Positions 1 to 5,023 of a DNA stretch of 5,946 nucleotides are shown here, piece by piece. Position numbers and translations under genes: made by a program. The number at the start of each line of letters is the position of its first letter. The stretch's first letter is position 1. The stretch is from positions 1 to 5,946 of the forward strand of contig JAFAWL010000162.1 of assembly GCA_019241805.1 (NCBI GenBank), in the 5' to 3' direction. The notes beneath the pieces were generated by a model. The model did no database searches, was not told the DNA's origin, and saw nothing but the letters and a program-made list of their open reading frames with translations. Source of the DNA: Actinomycetota bacterium. Lineage in GTDB: Bacteria > Actinomycetota > Actinomycetes > Mycobacteriales > Jatrophihabitantaceae.

Positions 1-330
1 GGGAAGATCTTCAGCTTCGACGTCGCCGGCGGACGGTATCCGGAACAGTACTACGACTGTGTCGGCTCCGGCTCGATCTTTGCCAAGAGCTCGTTGAAGA
101 AACTCTGGCGACCCGGCTTGCCCGTTGAGGCCGCCATCCGCGTCTGCGTGGAGGCGCTGTACGACGCCGCCGACGATGACTCGGCTACCGGCGGCCCTGA
201 CCTCACGCGCCGGATCTTCCCGGTGGTCATGACCGCAAGCGCCGAGGGGACCCGCCGGGTGCCGGGTGATGATCTCGACGGGGTGGTTCGGGCCATCATC
301 GCCGAACGCTCGGAACGTCCGGGCTCCTGA
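1..330 (+). CDS. prcB: Proteasome beta subunit PrcB, C-terminal part (5' end outside window)
   Basis: This is the last 109 codons of the catalytic beta subunit of the actinobacterial 20S proteasome, which degrades pupylated proteins in the cytoplasm. The frame is open from base 1 and ends at TGA 328-330. The visible protein carries PrcB landmarks in order: KIFSFDVAGG (residues 2-11 of the visible part), VGSGSIFAKSSLKKL (21-35) and EALYDAADDDSATGGPDL (51-68), then a final helix ending AIIAERSERPGS. These closely match M. tuberculosis PrcB as I know it. The propeptide and the N-terminal catalytic threonine lie upstream of the window, so activity cannot be judged here. The TTG at 94 is an internal Leu codon, not a start. 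The C-terminus is a little shorter than in M. tuberculosis, and the same frame stays open after the stop up to an ATGA at the prcA start (see findings). prcA follows after 74 bp, presumably in the same transcript. Confidence 0.95.
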   Translation, partial: GKIFSFDVAGGRYPEQYYDCVGSGSIFAKSSLKKLWRPGLPVEAAIRVCVEALYDAADDDSATGGPDLTRRIFPVVMTASAEGTRRVPGDDLDGVVRAIIAERSERPGS

Positions 331-404
331 AGCGCCCGAGACGGCACCGACGGTGACGAGCCAATCATGATGACCCAGCCGCCTGCGAGAAAGAGTCCAC
401 CGCG

Positions 405-1244
405 ATGACGATGCCGTACTACGCGTCCGCCGAGCAGATCATGCGCGATCGCTCGGAGTACGCGCGCAAGGGCATCGCCCGCGGCCGGAGCGTAGCGGTG
501 CTGACCTACCGCGACGGCGTGTTATTCGTTGCCGAGAACCCGAGTTCGGCGCTGCACAAGGTGAGTGAGATCTATGACCGCATCGGCTTCGCCGCCGTCG
601 GTCGGTACAACGAGTTCGAGAACTTACGGGTAGCCGGCATCCGCCTGGCTGATCTGCGCGGTTACTCCTATGACCGCCGCGACGTCACGGCCCGTGCGCT
701 CGCCAATGCGTATGCCCAGACCCTTGGCGCGATCTTCACCGAGCAGCCGAAACCGTACGAGGTCGAGATCTGCGTGGCCGAGGTCGGCGCGACGGCCGAC
801 GACGACCAGTTGTACCGGCTTTCCTACGACGGGACGATCGTCGACGAGCCCGAATTCCTAGTCATGGGCGGCCAGGCCGAAGCGCTCACGGCCGAACTGC
901 GGCAACGCTTTAGCGCCGGGCTCGAGCTGGGTGACGCGCTCGCCGTCGGCGTCGGCGCCCTCAGTTCGGCCGGCGGCAACGGGGCCGCCCGCGAGTTGAC
1001 CGCGTCGCAGATCGAAGTCGCCGTACTCGATCGCACGCGCCCGATCCGGAAATTCCGTCGGATTGCCGGTGCCGCCCTCACCGCGCTGCTGGCGATTACA
1101 GCCTCGCCGGCACCGTCGGACGCACCAGCCGCGGACGCGGCCGAGCCGGATGATGCCACCGTGACCCCGGACGAGTCGGCAGCCGACGAGTCAGCGGACC
1201 AGCCGTCCGGCGGCGAAGCTCCGGACACGCCGCCGGCCGAATAG
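405..1244 (+). CDS. prcA: Proteasome alpha subunit PrcA with long acidic C-terminal tail
   Basis: PrcA is the structural alpha subunit of the 20S core; heptameric rings cap the PrcB rings, gate substrate entry and dock the Mpa/ARC ATPase. The start ATG at 405 gives MTMPYYASAEQIMRDRSEYARKG, which lines up without a gap with the M. tuberculosis start ([23 protein letters not shown]). The AG-rich stretch GAGAAAGAG around 387-395 is a plausible ribosome binding site. Further family landmarks are GVLFVAENPSSAL (38-50), KVSEIYDRIGFAAVGRYNEFENLR (52-75), GYSYDRRDV (86-94), YAQTLGAIFTEQPKPYEVE (103-121) and EVAVLDRTRPIRKFRRI (204-220). The core ends near residue 230. It is followed by about 49 residues rich in Ala, Asp, Glu, Pro and Ser with no Lys or Arg, making the protein 279 residues against about 248 in M. 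tuberculosis. The tail is probably disordered. The gene ends 21 bp before the convergent Rieske gene. Confidence 0.97.
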   Translation: MTMPYYASAEQIMRDRSEYARKGIARGRSVAVLTYRDGVLFVAENPSSALHKVSEIYDRIGFAAVGRYNEFENLRVAGIRLADLRGYSYDRRDVTARALANAYAQTLGAIFTEQPKPYEVEICVAEVGATADDDQLYRLSYDGTIVDEPEFLVMGGQAEALTAELRQRFSAGLELGDALAVGVGALSSAGGNGAARELTASQIEVAVLDRTRPIRKFRRIAGAALTALLAITASPAPSDAPAADAAEPDDATVTPDESAADESADQPSGGEAPDTPPAE

Positions 1245-1265
1245 CGTCACTCGTCCGGGTGTCGG

Positions 1266-1739
1266 TCACGACGCCCCGGTGACGACCTGACCATCGGCGA
1301 TGTGCACGGGCACGGCCGCCAGTGCGCGCGGCGCCGGTCCTTGGATGACCGCACCGGTCGTCGCGTTGTACCTGGACCCGTGGCACGGGCAGTGCAGCTC
1401 CTTACCGGCCGGCGCCACCGTGCAACCCATGTGGGTGCAGATCGCGCTAAACGCGACCGCGGTCGAATCCGTCGGCCGCGCCACGATGCCCGGCTTGCCG
1501 TTCGGCAACTTCACCGATATCGCCTCACCGACGTTCACCGAGTCGAGCGCGGCCAGGGTCGTCCCTCCGTCACCCGATGCGGCGTTCGACGCGGGGTTCG
1601 ACGCCGACGCCGACGTCCGGCCGGACGCCGAGTTCGAGCTCGAGCCGCTGCTGGTGCAGGCCGCTAGCGCGAGTCCGGCGGCGCCCGCCGCACTGCCGAC
1701 GAGCACGGTTCGGCGAGTCGGTTGGATGGAAATTGGCAT
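1266..1739 (-). CDS. Tat-exported Rieske [2Fe-2S] lipoprotein
   Basis: A 157-residue protein predicted to be a membrane-anchored electron carrier on the outer face of the cytoplasmic membrane. The N-terminus has a twin-arginine motif (TRRTVLVG, residues 8-15), a short hydrophobic stretch and a lipobox ending LAAC with Cys28, suggesting Tat export and lipid attachment. Residues 29-60 form a Ser/Ala/Asn/Gly-rich linker, whose DNA contains a direct repeat GTTCGACGC at 1584-1592 and 1596-1604. The Rieske domain follows: box 1 CTHMGC (101-106) and box 2 CPCHGS (117-122). By family knowledge Cys101, His103, Cys117 and His120 bind the cluster and Cys106-Cys119 form the disulfide; Ser122 and Tyr124 are the residue types linked to high redox potential. 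It is too short for the QcrA subunit of the bc complex. The start ATG at 1737-1739 is chosen because GGAGG lies 4 nt upstream and the Tat signal begins there; the open frame to 1847 has no such support. The redox partner is unknown. Confidence 0.9.
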   Translation of the reverse strand: MPISIQPTRRTVLVGSAAGAAGLALAACTSSGSSSNSASGRTSASASNPASNAASGDGGTTLAALDSVNVGEAISVKLPNGKPGIVARPTDSTAVAFSAICTHMGCTVAPAGKELHCPCHGSRYNATTGAVIQGPAPRALAAVPVHIADGQVVTGAS

Positions 1740-1742
1740 GAG

Positions 1743-1748
1743 TCCTCC
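1743..1748 (-). promoter_or_regulatory. Ribosome binding site of the Rieske gene
   Basis: The plus-strand TCCTCC reads GGAGGA on the minus strand, with the GGAGG core 4 nt before ATG 1739. It fixes the start at 1739 rather than at the longer open frame beginning at 1847. Confidence 0.75.
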
Positions 1749-1784
1749 GTCAGTCGGTGCCGTTCGGGACCGGCAAGCGGGGCC

Positions 1785-1811
1785 ATCCGGCGTGGGGAAA
1801 TGACGCCGGAT
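1785..1811. repeat. Perfect 9-bp inverted repeat in the Rieske upstream leader
   Basis: ATCCGGCGT at 1785-1793 and its exact reverse complement ACGCCGGAT at 1803-1811 are separated by 9 nt (1794-1802). Pairing does not extend outward or inward. It lies 46-72 bp upstream of the Rieske start codon and downstream of the predicted minus-strand promoter, so it would sit inside the Rieske 5' untranslated RNA. It could be an RNA hairpin or a DNA operator for a dimeric regulator with half-sites about two helical turns apart. No U-run follows on either strand, so it does not look like a rho-independent terminator. Confidence 0.6.
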
Positions 1812-1842
1812 CGCCCCGCCGCTGGCATCCCTCCACTGACCT

Positions 1843-1870
1843 GACACGGCGCAGCCTCGAATCGGGTTCG
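1843..1870 (-). promoter_or_regulatory. Predicted SigL-type ECF promoter of the Rieske gene
   Basis: Read on the minus strand, CGAACC (1870-1865) is followed by a 16-nt spacer and CGTGTC (1848-1843). This matches the consensus I recall for M. tuberculosis SigL promoters (TGAACC about -35, CGTgtc about -10) at all but the first base. A start about 7 nt downstream would give a leader of roughly 97 nt before the Rieske ATG. It mirrors the plus-strand element at 1886-1913 with the same spacer length. The assignment is by motif only. Confidence 0.55.
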
Positions 1871-1885
1871 ATCGCGGCCGACTCC

Positions 1886-1913
1886 TGAACCGCGTCGACG
1901 ATCCCTACGTATC
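1886..1913 (+). promoter_or_regulatory. Predicted autoregulatory SigL-type ECF promoter of the sigma operon
   Basis: TGAACC (1886-1891), a 16-nt spacer and CGTATC (1908-1913) match the SigL-type promoter pattern. A transcript starting near 1920 would have a leader of about 31 nt containing the ribosome binding site at 1938-1944 and would cover the membrane protein, sigma and anti-sigma genes. ECF sigma factors commonly activate their own operon, and the downstream sigma factor resembles SigL, so sequence and context agree. Confidence 0.6.
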
Positions 1914-1937
1914 GATCAGCGAATGGGACGAGCGACC

Positions 1938-1944
1938 AAGGGAG
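1938..1944 (+). promoter_or_regulatory. Ribosome binding site of the small membrane-protein gene
   Basis: AAGGGAG lies 6 nt before ATG 1951, good Shine-Dalgarno spacing, and supports this start for the first gene of the sigma operon. Confidence 0.7.
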
Positions 1945-1950
1945 TTCACA

Positions 1951-2361
1951 ATGGCGAGCCAGGTGGTGAGTCGCACCGGATTCGGCGTCGAGGCGCTGAG
2001 CCGCGGGCTGGCGGCCGCGGGTGTCCTCCTGTCCGCTGACGTCCACTTCGATCTCTGGTACGCGGGCGGTTTCAGGGACATCAAGACCATCGGCCCGCTC
2101 TTCCTGCTCAATGCGATCGGGGGGCTGGTGATCGGACTGGCCGCGATTGTCTGGCGACACTGGATCCCCTCGTTGCTCTGCGCGGGCTTCGGCGCGGCCA
2201 CGCTCGTTGCCTTCTATATCTCGGCCAGCGTCGGGCTGTTCGGTCTGCACGAGACGCTGGGCGGTGAGTCCGAGATCCTCGCCGAGATCGCCGAGTACGT
2301 GGCGCTCGTGTTCGGGCTGGTGGCCGCCGCGACGTACTGGCGGGGGACACGCAACAGATGA
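1951..2361 (+). CDS. Small four-helix membrane protein of unknown function, first gene of the sigma operon
   Basis: A 136-residue protein that I cannot assign to a named family. It has four likely membrane segments, at about residues 13-30, 47-67, 74-97 and 110-130, with a basic C-terminus (RGTRNR). The stretch VHFDLWYAGGFRDIKTIGPLFLLN (31-54) between helices 1 and 2 resembles small actinobacterial membrane proteins I have seen near ECF sigma genes; His32 and Asp34 at the membrane edge are candidate functional residues. The ATG at 1951 is supported by AAGGGAG 6 nt upstream. Its stop overlaps the sigma-factor ATG as ATGA (2358-2361), so the two are probably translationally coupled and it belongs to the same transcript. 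It may take part in signal sensing with the anti-sigma factor or be a membrane-stress effector. That role is inference from position only. Confidence 0.85.
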   Translation: MASQVVSRTGFGVEALSRGLAAAGVLLSADVHFDLWYAGGFRDIKTIGPLFLLNAIGGLVIGLAAIVWRHWIPSLLCAGFGAATLVAFYISASVGLFGLHETLGGESEILAEIAEYVALVFGLVAAATYWRGTRNR

Positions 2362-2936
2362 CCGCTGCGGCACACTTGTCCTACCGACCGGGTCCGTCCG
2401 GTCGCGGTCGCAGGCCAGGAGGCCCGGTGCCAGTCGGCGAGGCCGAGCTGCTTCGAGCGCTGCACGACGAACACGCAGCGGCGCTACAGAACTTCGTCGT
2501 GCGTCTGACGAACGGCGACCGGGCCCGGGCCGAGGACGTCGTGCAGGAGACGCTGTTACGGGCCTGGAAGAACCCGAAGGTGCTCGACCAGTCCGCTGGA
2601 TCGGCGCGGGCGTGGCTGTTCACCGTCGCGCGCCGGATCGTGATCGACGACTGGCGCGCCCGTCGATCACGACCTGAAGTGATCACCGCTGAACCGCCCG
2701 AACAACGGGTGGACGACCTCGCTTCCCGAGTAGTCGACCGCGCGCTGATCGACACCGCGGTCGCTGCGCTGTCGGCCGAACACCGGGCGGTGTTGCGCGA
2801 GACCTACCTGCGGGGGGCGTCGGTCAGCCAAGCGGCGCAGGCACTGGGCATTCCGCCCGGCACCGTGAAATCCCGAACGCACTACGCCCTGCACGCGCTT
2901 CGCGCGACGCTCGAACAGATGGGAGCGCTCTCGTGA
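2358..2936 (+). CDS. sigL: SigL-like ECF RNA polymerase sigma factor
   Basis: An ECF (group 4) sigma factor that redirects RNA polymerase to stress promoters. From ATG 2358 it has 192 residues: a Pro/Arg/Gly-rich leader (1-25), the sigma-2 region (about 32-100, with RALHDEHAAAL, AEDVVQETLLRAW at 58-70 and ARAWLFTVARRIVIDDWR at 83-100), a variable linker, and the sigma-4 region (about 133-186) with SAEHRAVLRETYLRG and the helix-turn-helix SVSQAAQALGIPPGTVKSR (155-173). The sequence follows M. tuberculosis SigL closely along its length, and the next gene resembles RslA, so I call it SigL-like. The outer start forms an ATGA overlap with the previous gene but has only a weak GGGGGA 11 nt upstream. 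The alternative GTG at 2427 has AGGAGG 4 nt upstream, gives 169 residues and removes just the unconserved leader; it may be the true start. Activity should be held down by the anti-sigma factor downstream. Confidence 0.93.
   Translation: MTAAAHLSYRPGPSGRGRRPGGPVPVGEAELLRALHDEHAAALQNFVVRLTNGDRARAEDVVQETLLRAWKNPKVLDQSAGSARAWLFTVARRIVIDDWRARRSRPEVITAEPPEQRVDDLASRVVDRALIDTAVAALSAEHRAVLRETYLRGASVSQAAQALGIPPGTVKSRTHYALHALRATLEQMGALS
2417..2422 (+). promoter_or_regulatory. Strong internal Shine-Dalgarno before an alternative sigma-factor start
   Basis: A perfect AGGAGG lies 4 nt before an in-frame GTG at 2427-2429, codon 24 of the longer sigma reading frame. Starting there gives a protein beginning just before the conserved sigma-2 region. 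The upstream ATG 2358 has a much weaker site, so this element may mark the real start or a second, shorter isoform. Confidence 0.5.
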
Positions 2937-3607
2937 CCGGCGAGGATCGCTTCGCCCACCTGGATGCCGCGTATGTACTTGGCACGCTGGATACGGACGA
3001 GCGTCGGGAATTCGCAGCGCACCTGAGCGAATGCGACGATTGCGCCGCATCCGTGGCTTCGTTGGAGGAGGTCGGCCGGTTGCTCGGCTCGGCCTCGCCG
3101 GAGGCGTTCGCCGACGACGCAATCCAGTACGAGCCGTCGGACCTGCTGCTGCCCCGGCTGTTGAGCGCAGTCCGCGAGCAGCGGCGCCGTCGTCGCTGGC
3201 TGGTGAGCGGCGCCGCGGTCCTCGCCGCGGCCTGCCTCGTCCTCGTGACGACCCTGCTCGTGCGCACTACCAATTCAACGCCCTCCTCGCCGGCCGGGCA
3301 CCCACTGGCGATGACCGCCGTCGTCGACTCCCCGGTCAGCGCATCGGCCGAGGTGACGGCCGTCTCGTGGGGCACCAAGATCACTCTGCACTGCTCGTAC
3401 GAAAGCTCGTTCGACTATCCGCCGGGAGCGACCTACGACCTGGTCGTCACTGACCGGCAGGGGTCGAGCCAGACGCTGGGCAGCTGGCAGGTGACCCCCG
3501 GCAAGCAGATCAGCTACCCGTCGGGCACCGCACTGACCAAGGATCAGATTGCCTCGATCTCGATTACCACGGGCAGTGGCACCGCCCTGCTTCGGCTGAA
3601 GCTTTAA
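2933..3607 (+). CDS. rslA: RslA-like zinc-binding transmembrane anti-sigma factor
   Basis: A 224-residue anti-sigma factor expected to sequester the preceding sigma factor at the membrane. The cytoplasmic N-terminal domain has DAAYVLGTLDTDERREFAAH (11-30) leading into the zinc anti-sigma motif H30-x3-C34-x2-C37 (HLSECDDC); in RslA this motif binds zinc and responds to oxidation. A run of five arginines (84-88) precedes one membrane helix (about 89-110). Residues 111-224 form a Ser/Thr-rich extracytoplasmic domain with WGTKITLHCSY (146-156), a Gly/Ser-rich VVTDRQGSSQTLGSW stretch and a TKDQIASISITTGSG end, the same pattern as the M. tuberculosis RslA C-terminal domain. The domain has one cysteine, Cys154. 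The GTG start overlaps the sigma stop (GTGA, 2933-2936) and has GGGAG 7 nt upstream, so the pair is probably translated in a coupled way. Release of the sigma factor by oxidation or by cleavage is inferred from the family. Confidence 0.93.
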   Translation: MTGEDRFAHLDAAYVLGTLDTDERREFAAHLSECDDCAASVASLEEVGRLLGSASPEAFADDAIQYEPSDLLLPRLLSAVREQRRRRRWLVSGAAVLAAACLVLVTTLLVRTTNSTPSSPAGHPLAMTAVVDSPVSASAEVTAVSWGTKITLHCSYESSFDYPPGATYDLVVTDRQGSSQTLGSWQVTPGKQISYPSGTALTKDQIASISITTGSGTALLRLKL

Positions 3608-3626
3608 GGGCGTTCCGGGCCGTGTC
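3597..3626 (+). promoter_or_regulatory. Weak SigL-like promoter candidate upstream of pafA
   Basis: TGAAGC (3597-3602) and CGTGTC (3621-3626) resemble the two elements found upstream of the sigma operon and the Rieske gene. The first differs at one base and the spacer is 18 nt rather than 16. It straddles the end of the anti-sigma gene, and a start near 3633 would leave a leader of about 22 nt before pafA. The spacing mismatch makes this tentative; read-through from the sigma operon is an equally good explanation for pafA expression. Confidence 0.22.
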
Positions 3627-3644
3627 AGAGGCGTCCAGGGGCGC

Positions 3645-3648
3645 GAGG
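3645..3648 (+). promoter_or_regulatory. Ribosome binding site of pafA
   Basis: GAGG lies 7 nt before GTG 3656 and favours that start. The second in-frame GTG at 3665 has only GGA 4 nt upstream. Confidence 0.5.
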
Positions 3649-3655
3649 TCCTAGT

Positions 3656-5023
3656 GTGGAACGGGTGCAGCGGCGGATCTTCGGGATCGAGAACGAGTAC
3701 GGGGTCACCTGTACCTTCCACGGGCAACGTCGACTCTCGCCGGACGAGGTCGCGCGCTACCTGTTCCGCCGCGTCGTGTCCTGGGGACGCTCCTCCAATG
3801 TCTTCCTGAAAAACGGCGCCCGGCTGTATCTGGACGTCGGCAGCCACCCGGAGTACGCCACCCCCGAATGCGACTCCCTGACCAGCCTCGTCACGCACGA
3901 CAAGGCGGGCGAGCGCATTCTCGAAGGCCTGGTGGCCGACGCCGAACGACGCCTGCACGACGAAGGCATCGCGGGCGACATCTACCTGTTCAAGAACAAC
4001 ACCGATTCGGCCGGGAACAGCTACGGCTGCCACGAGAACTACCTGGTCGGACGGCACGGCGAGTTCAGCCGGCTGGCCGACGTGCTGATCCCGTTCCTGG
4101 TCACGCGTCAGCTGATCTGCGGAGCGGGCAAGGTGTTGCAGACGCCGCGTGGCGCGGTGTACTGCATCAGTCAGCGGGCCGAGCACATCTGGGAGGGCGT
4201 GTCCTCGGCCACGACCCGCTCCCGGCCGATCATCAACACGCGGGACGAGCCGCACGCCGACGCCGAGCGGTATCGCCGCCTGCACGTCATCGTCGGCGAC
4301 TCGAACATGAACGAGGCCACGACGATGCTCAAGGTCGGGTCAGCCGATCTGGTGCTACGCATGATCGAGCACGGCGTGATGTTCCGCGACCTGACCTTGG
4401 AAAATCCGATCCGCGCTATTCGGGAGATCAGCCACGACCTCACCGGCTCGCGGCCGGTGCGCCTGGCCGCCGGCCGCACGGCGTCGGCGCTGGAGATCCA
4501 GCGTGATTACCACAGCCGGGTGGCCGAATTCGTCGAACAGAACGGCGCCGACGAAGCGTCGGCGCGGGTCGTGGAGCTCTGGGGACGCACCCTGGACGCG
4601 GTCGAGAAACAGGACCTGTCGCTGATCGATCGCGAGATCGACTGGGCCACCAAGTACCAGCTGATCGATCGCTACCGAAGCAAGCACGACCTGCCGCTGT
4701 CCTCACCGCGGGTGGCGCAGTTGGACCTGGCCTATCACGACATCCAACGCGGTCGGGGGCTGTACTACCTGCTCGAACGCCGCGGTGCCGTCGCACGCGT
4801 GTCGAACGACCTGGCCGTGTTCGAGGCGAAGAGTGTGCCGCCGCAGACGACGCGCGCGAAGCTCCGCGGGGATTTCATCAAGCGGGCGCAAGAGAGACGA
4901 CGCGATTTCACCGTCGATTGGGTGCACCTCAAGCTCAATGATCAGGCGCAGCGCACGGTGCTCTGCAAGGACCCCTACCGAAGCGTCGACGATCGGGTCG
5001 AAAAGCTCATTCAGACGATGTGA
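3656..5023 (+). CDS. pafA: Pup--protein ligase PafA
   Basis: PafA uses ATP to join the C-terminal glutamate of Pup to substrate lysines, marking proteins for the Mpa-proteasome; it belongs to the glutamine-synthetase-like carboxylate-amine ligase fold shared with Dop. The 455-residue protein is full length (M. tuberculosis about 452) and very similar throughout. Landmarks are RRIFGIENEYGVTCTFHG (6-23) with the metal-binding Glu12 and Glu14 region, SSNVFLKNGARLYLDVGSH (47-65) with Asp60 at the position of the proposed catalytic base, NNTDSAGNSYGCHENY (114-129), RQLICGAGK (151-159), NTRDEPHAD (194-202) and the C-terminal DFTVDWVHLKLNDQAQRTVLCKDPYR. No catalytic block looks damaged. GTG 3656 is preferred because GAGG lies 7 nt upstream; GTG 3665 (codon 4) would give exactly the M. 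tuberculosis-like N-terminus (MQRRI). It lies 48 bp after the anti-sigma gene and overlaps the convergent DUF3866 gene by 17 bp. Confidence 0.98.
   Translation: MERVQRRIFGIENEYGVTCTFHGQRRLSPDEVARYLFRRVVSWGRSSNVFLKNGARLYLDVGSHPEYATPECDSLTSLVTHDKAGERILEGLVADAERRLHDEGIAGDIYLFKNNTDSAGNSYGCHENYLVGRHGEFSRLADVLIPFLVTRQLICGAGKVLQTPRGAVYCISQRAEHIWEGVSSATTRSRPIINTRDEPHADAERYRRLHVIVGDSNMNEATTMLKVGSADLVLRMIEHGVMFRDLTLENPIRAIREISHDLTGSRPVRLAAGRTASALEIQRDYHSRVAEFVEQNGADEASARVVELWGRTLDAVEKQDLSLIDREIDWATKYQLIDRYRSKHDLPLSSPRVAQLDLAYHDIQRGRGLYYLLERRGAVARVSNDLAVFEAKSVPPQTTRAKLRGDFIKRAQERRRDFTVDWVHLKLNDQAQRTVLCKDPYRSVDDRVEKLIQTM

Noticed and set aside
312..340. GGAAC at the end of prcB as an ECF -35 for prcA
   Set aside because: No CGTC or CGTT-like -10 lies 16-17 nt downstream, and prcA is presumably transcribed with prcB.
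1265..1283. Short inverted repeat GTCAC-N9-GTGAC between prcA and the Rieske gene as a terminator
   Set aside because: Only 5 bp of stem, no U-run on either side, and it lies mostly in the Rieske coding end.
1300..1803. Plus-strand open frame of 167 codons opposite the Rieske gene
   Set aside because: The minus strand encodes an unmistakable Rieske protein with a Tat signal and ribosome binding site; this frame is its shadow.
1740..1847. N-terminal extension of the Rieske protein by 36 codons
   Set aside because: It would bury the Tat/lipoprotein signal inside the protein and ignores the strong ribosome binding site before ATG 1739.
1857..1871. TCGAA-N5-TTCGA as an operator
   Set aside because: Only 5-bp arms, and its right arm coincides with the predicted -35 of the Rieske promoter, which explains it better.
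2690..2717. TGAACC inside the sigma gene as another SigL-type promoter
   Set aside because: No CGT-type -10 occurs at 16 nt (the bases there are GACGAC), and it is within coding sequence.
3652..3657. TAGTGT as a housekeeping -10 box at pafA
   Set aside because: It overlaps the pafA start codon and no -35-like sequence lies 16-18 nt upstream.
3275..4285. Long minus-strand open frame of 336 codons antisense to rslA and pafA
   Set aside because: It lies opposite two clearly conserved genes, has no recognisable domain, and is expected from high-GC codon bias.
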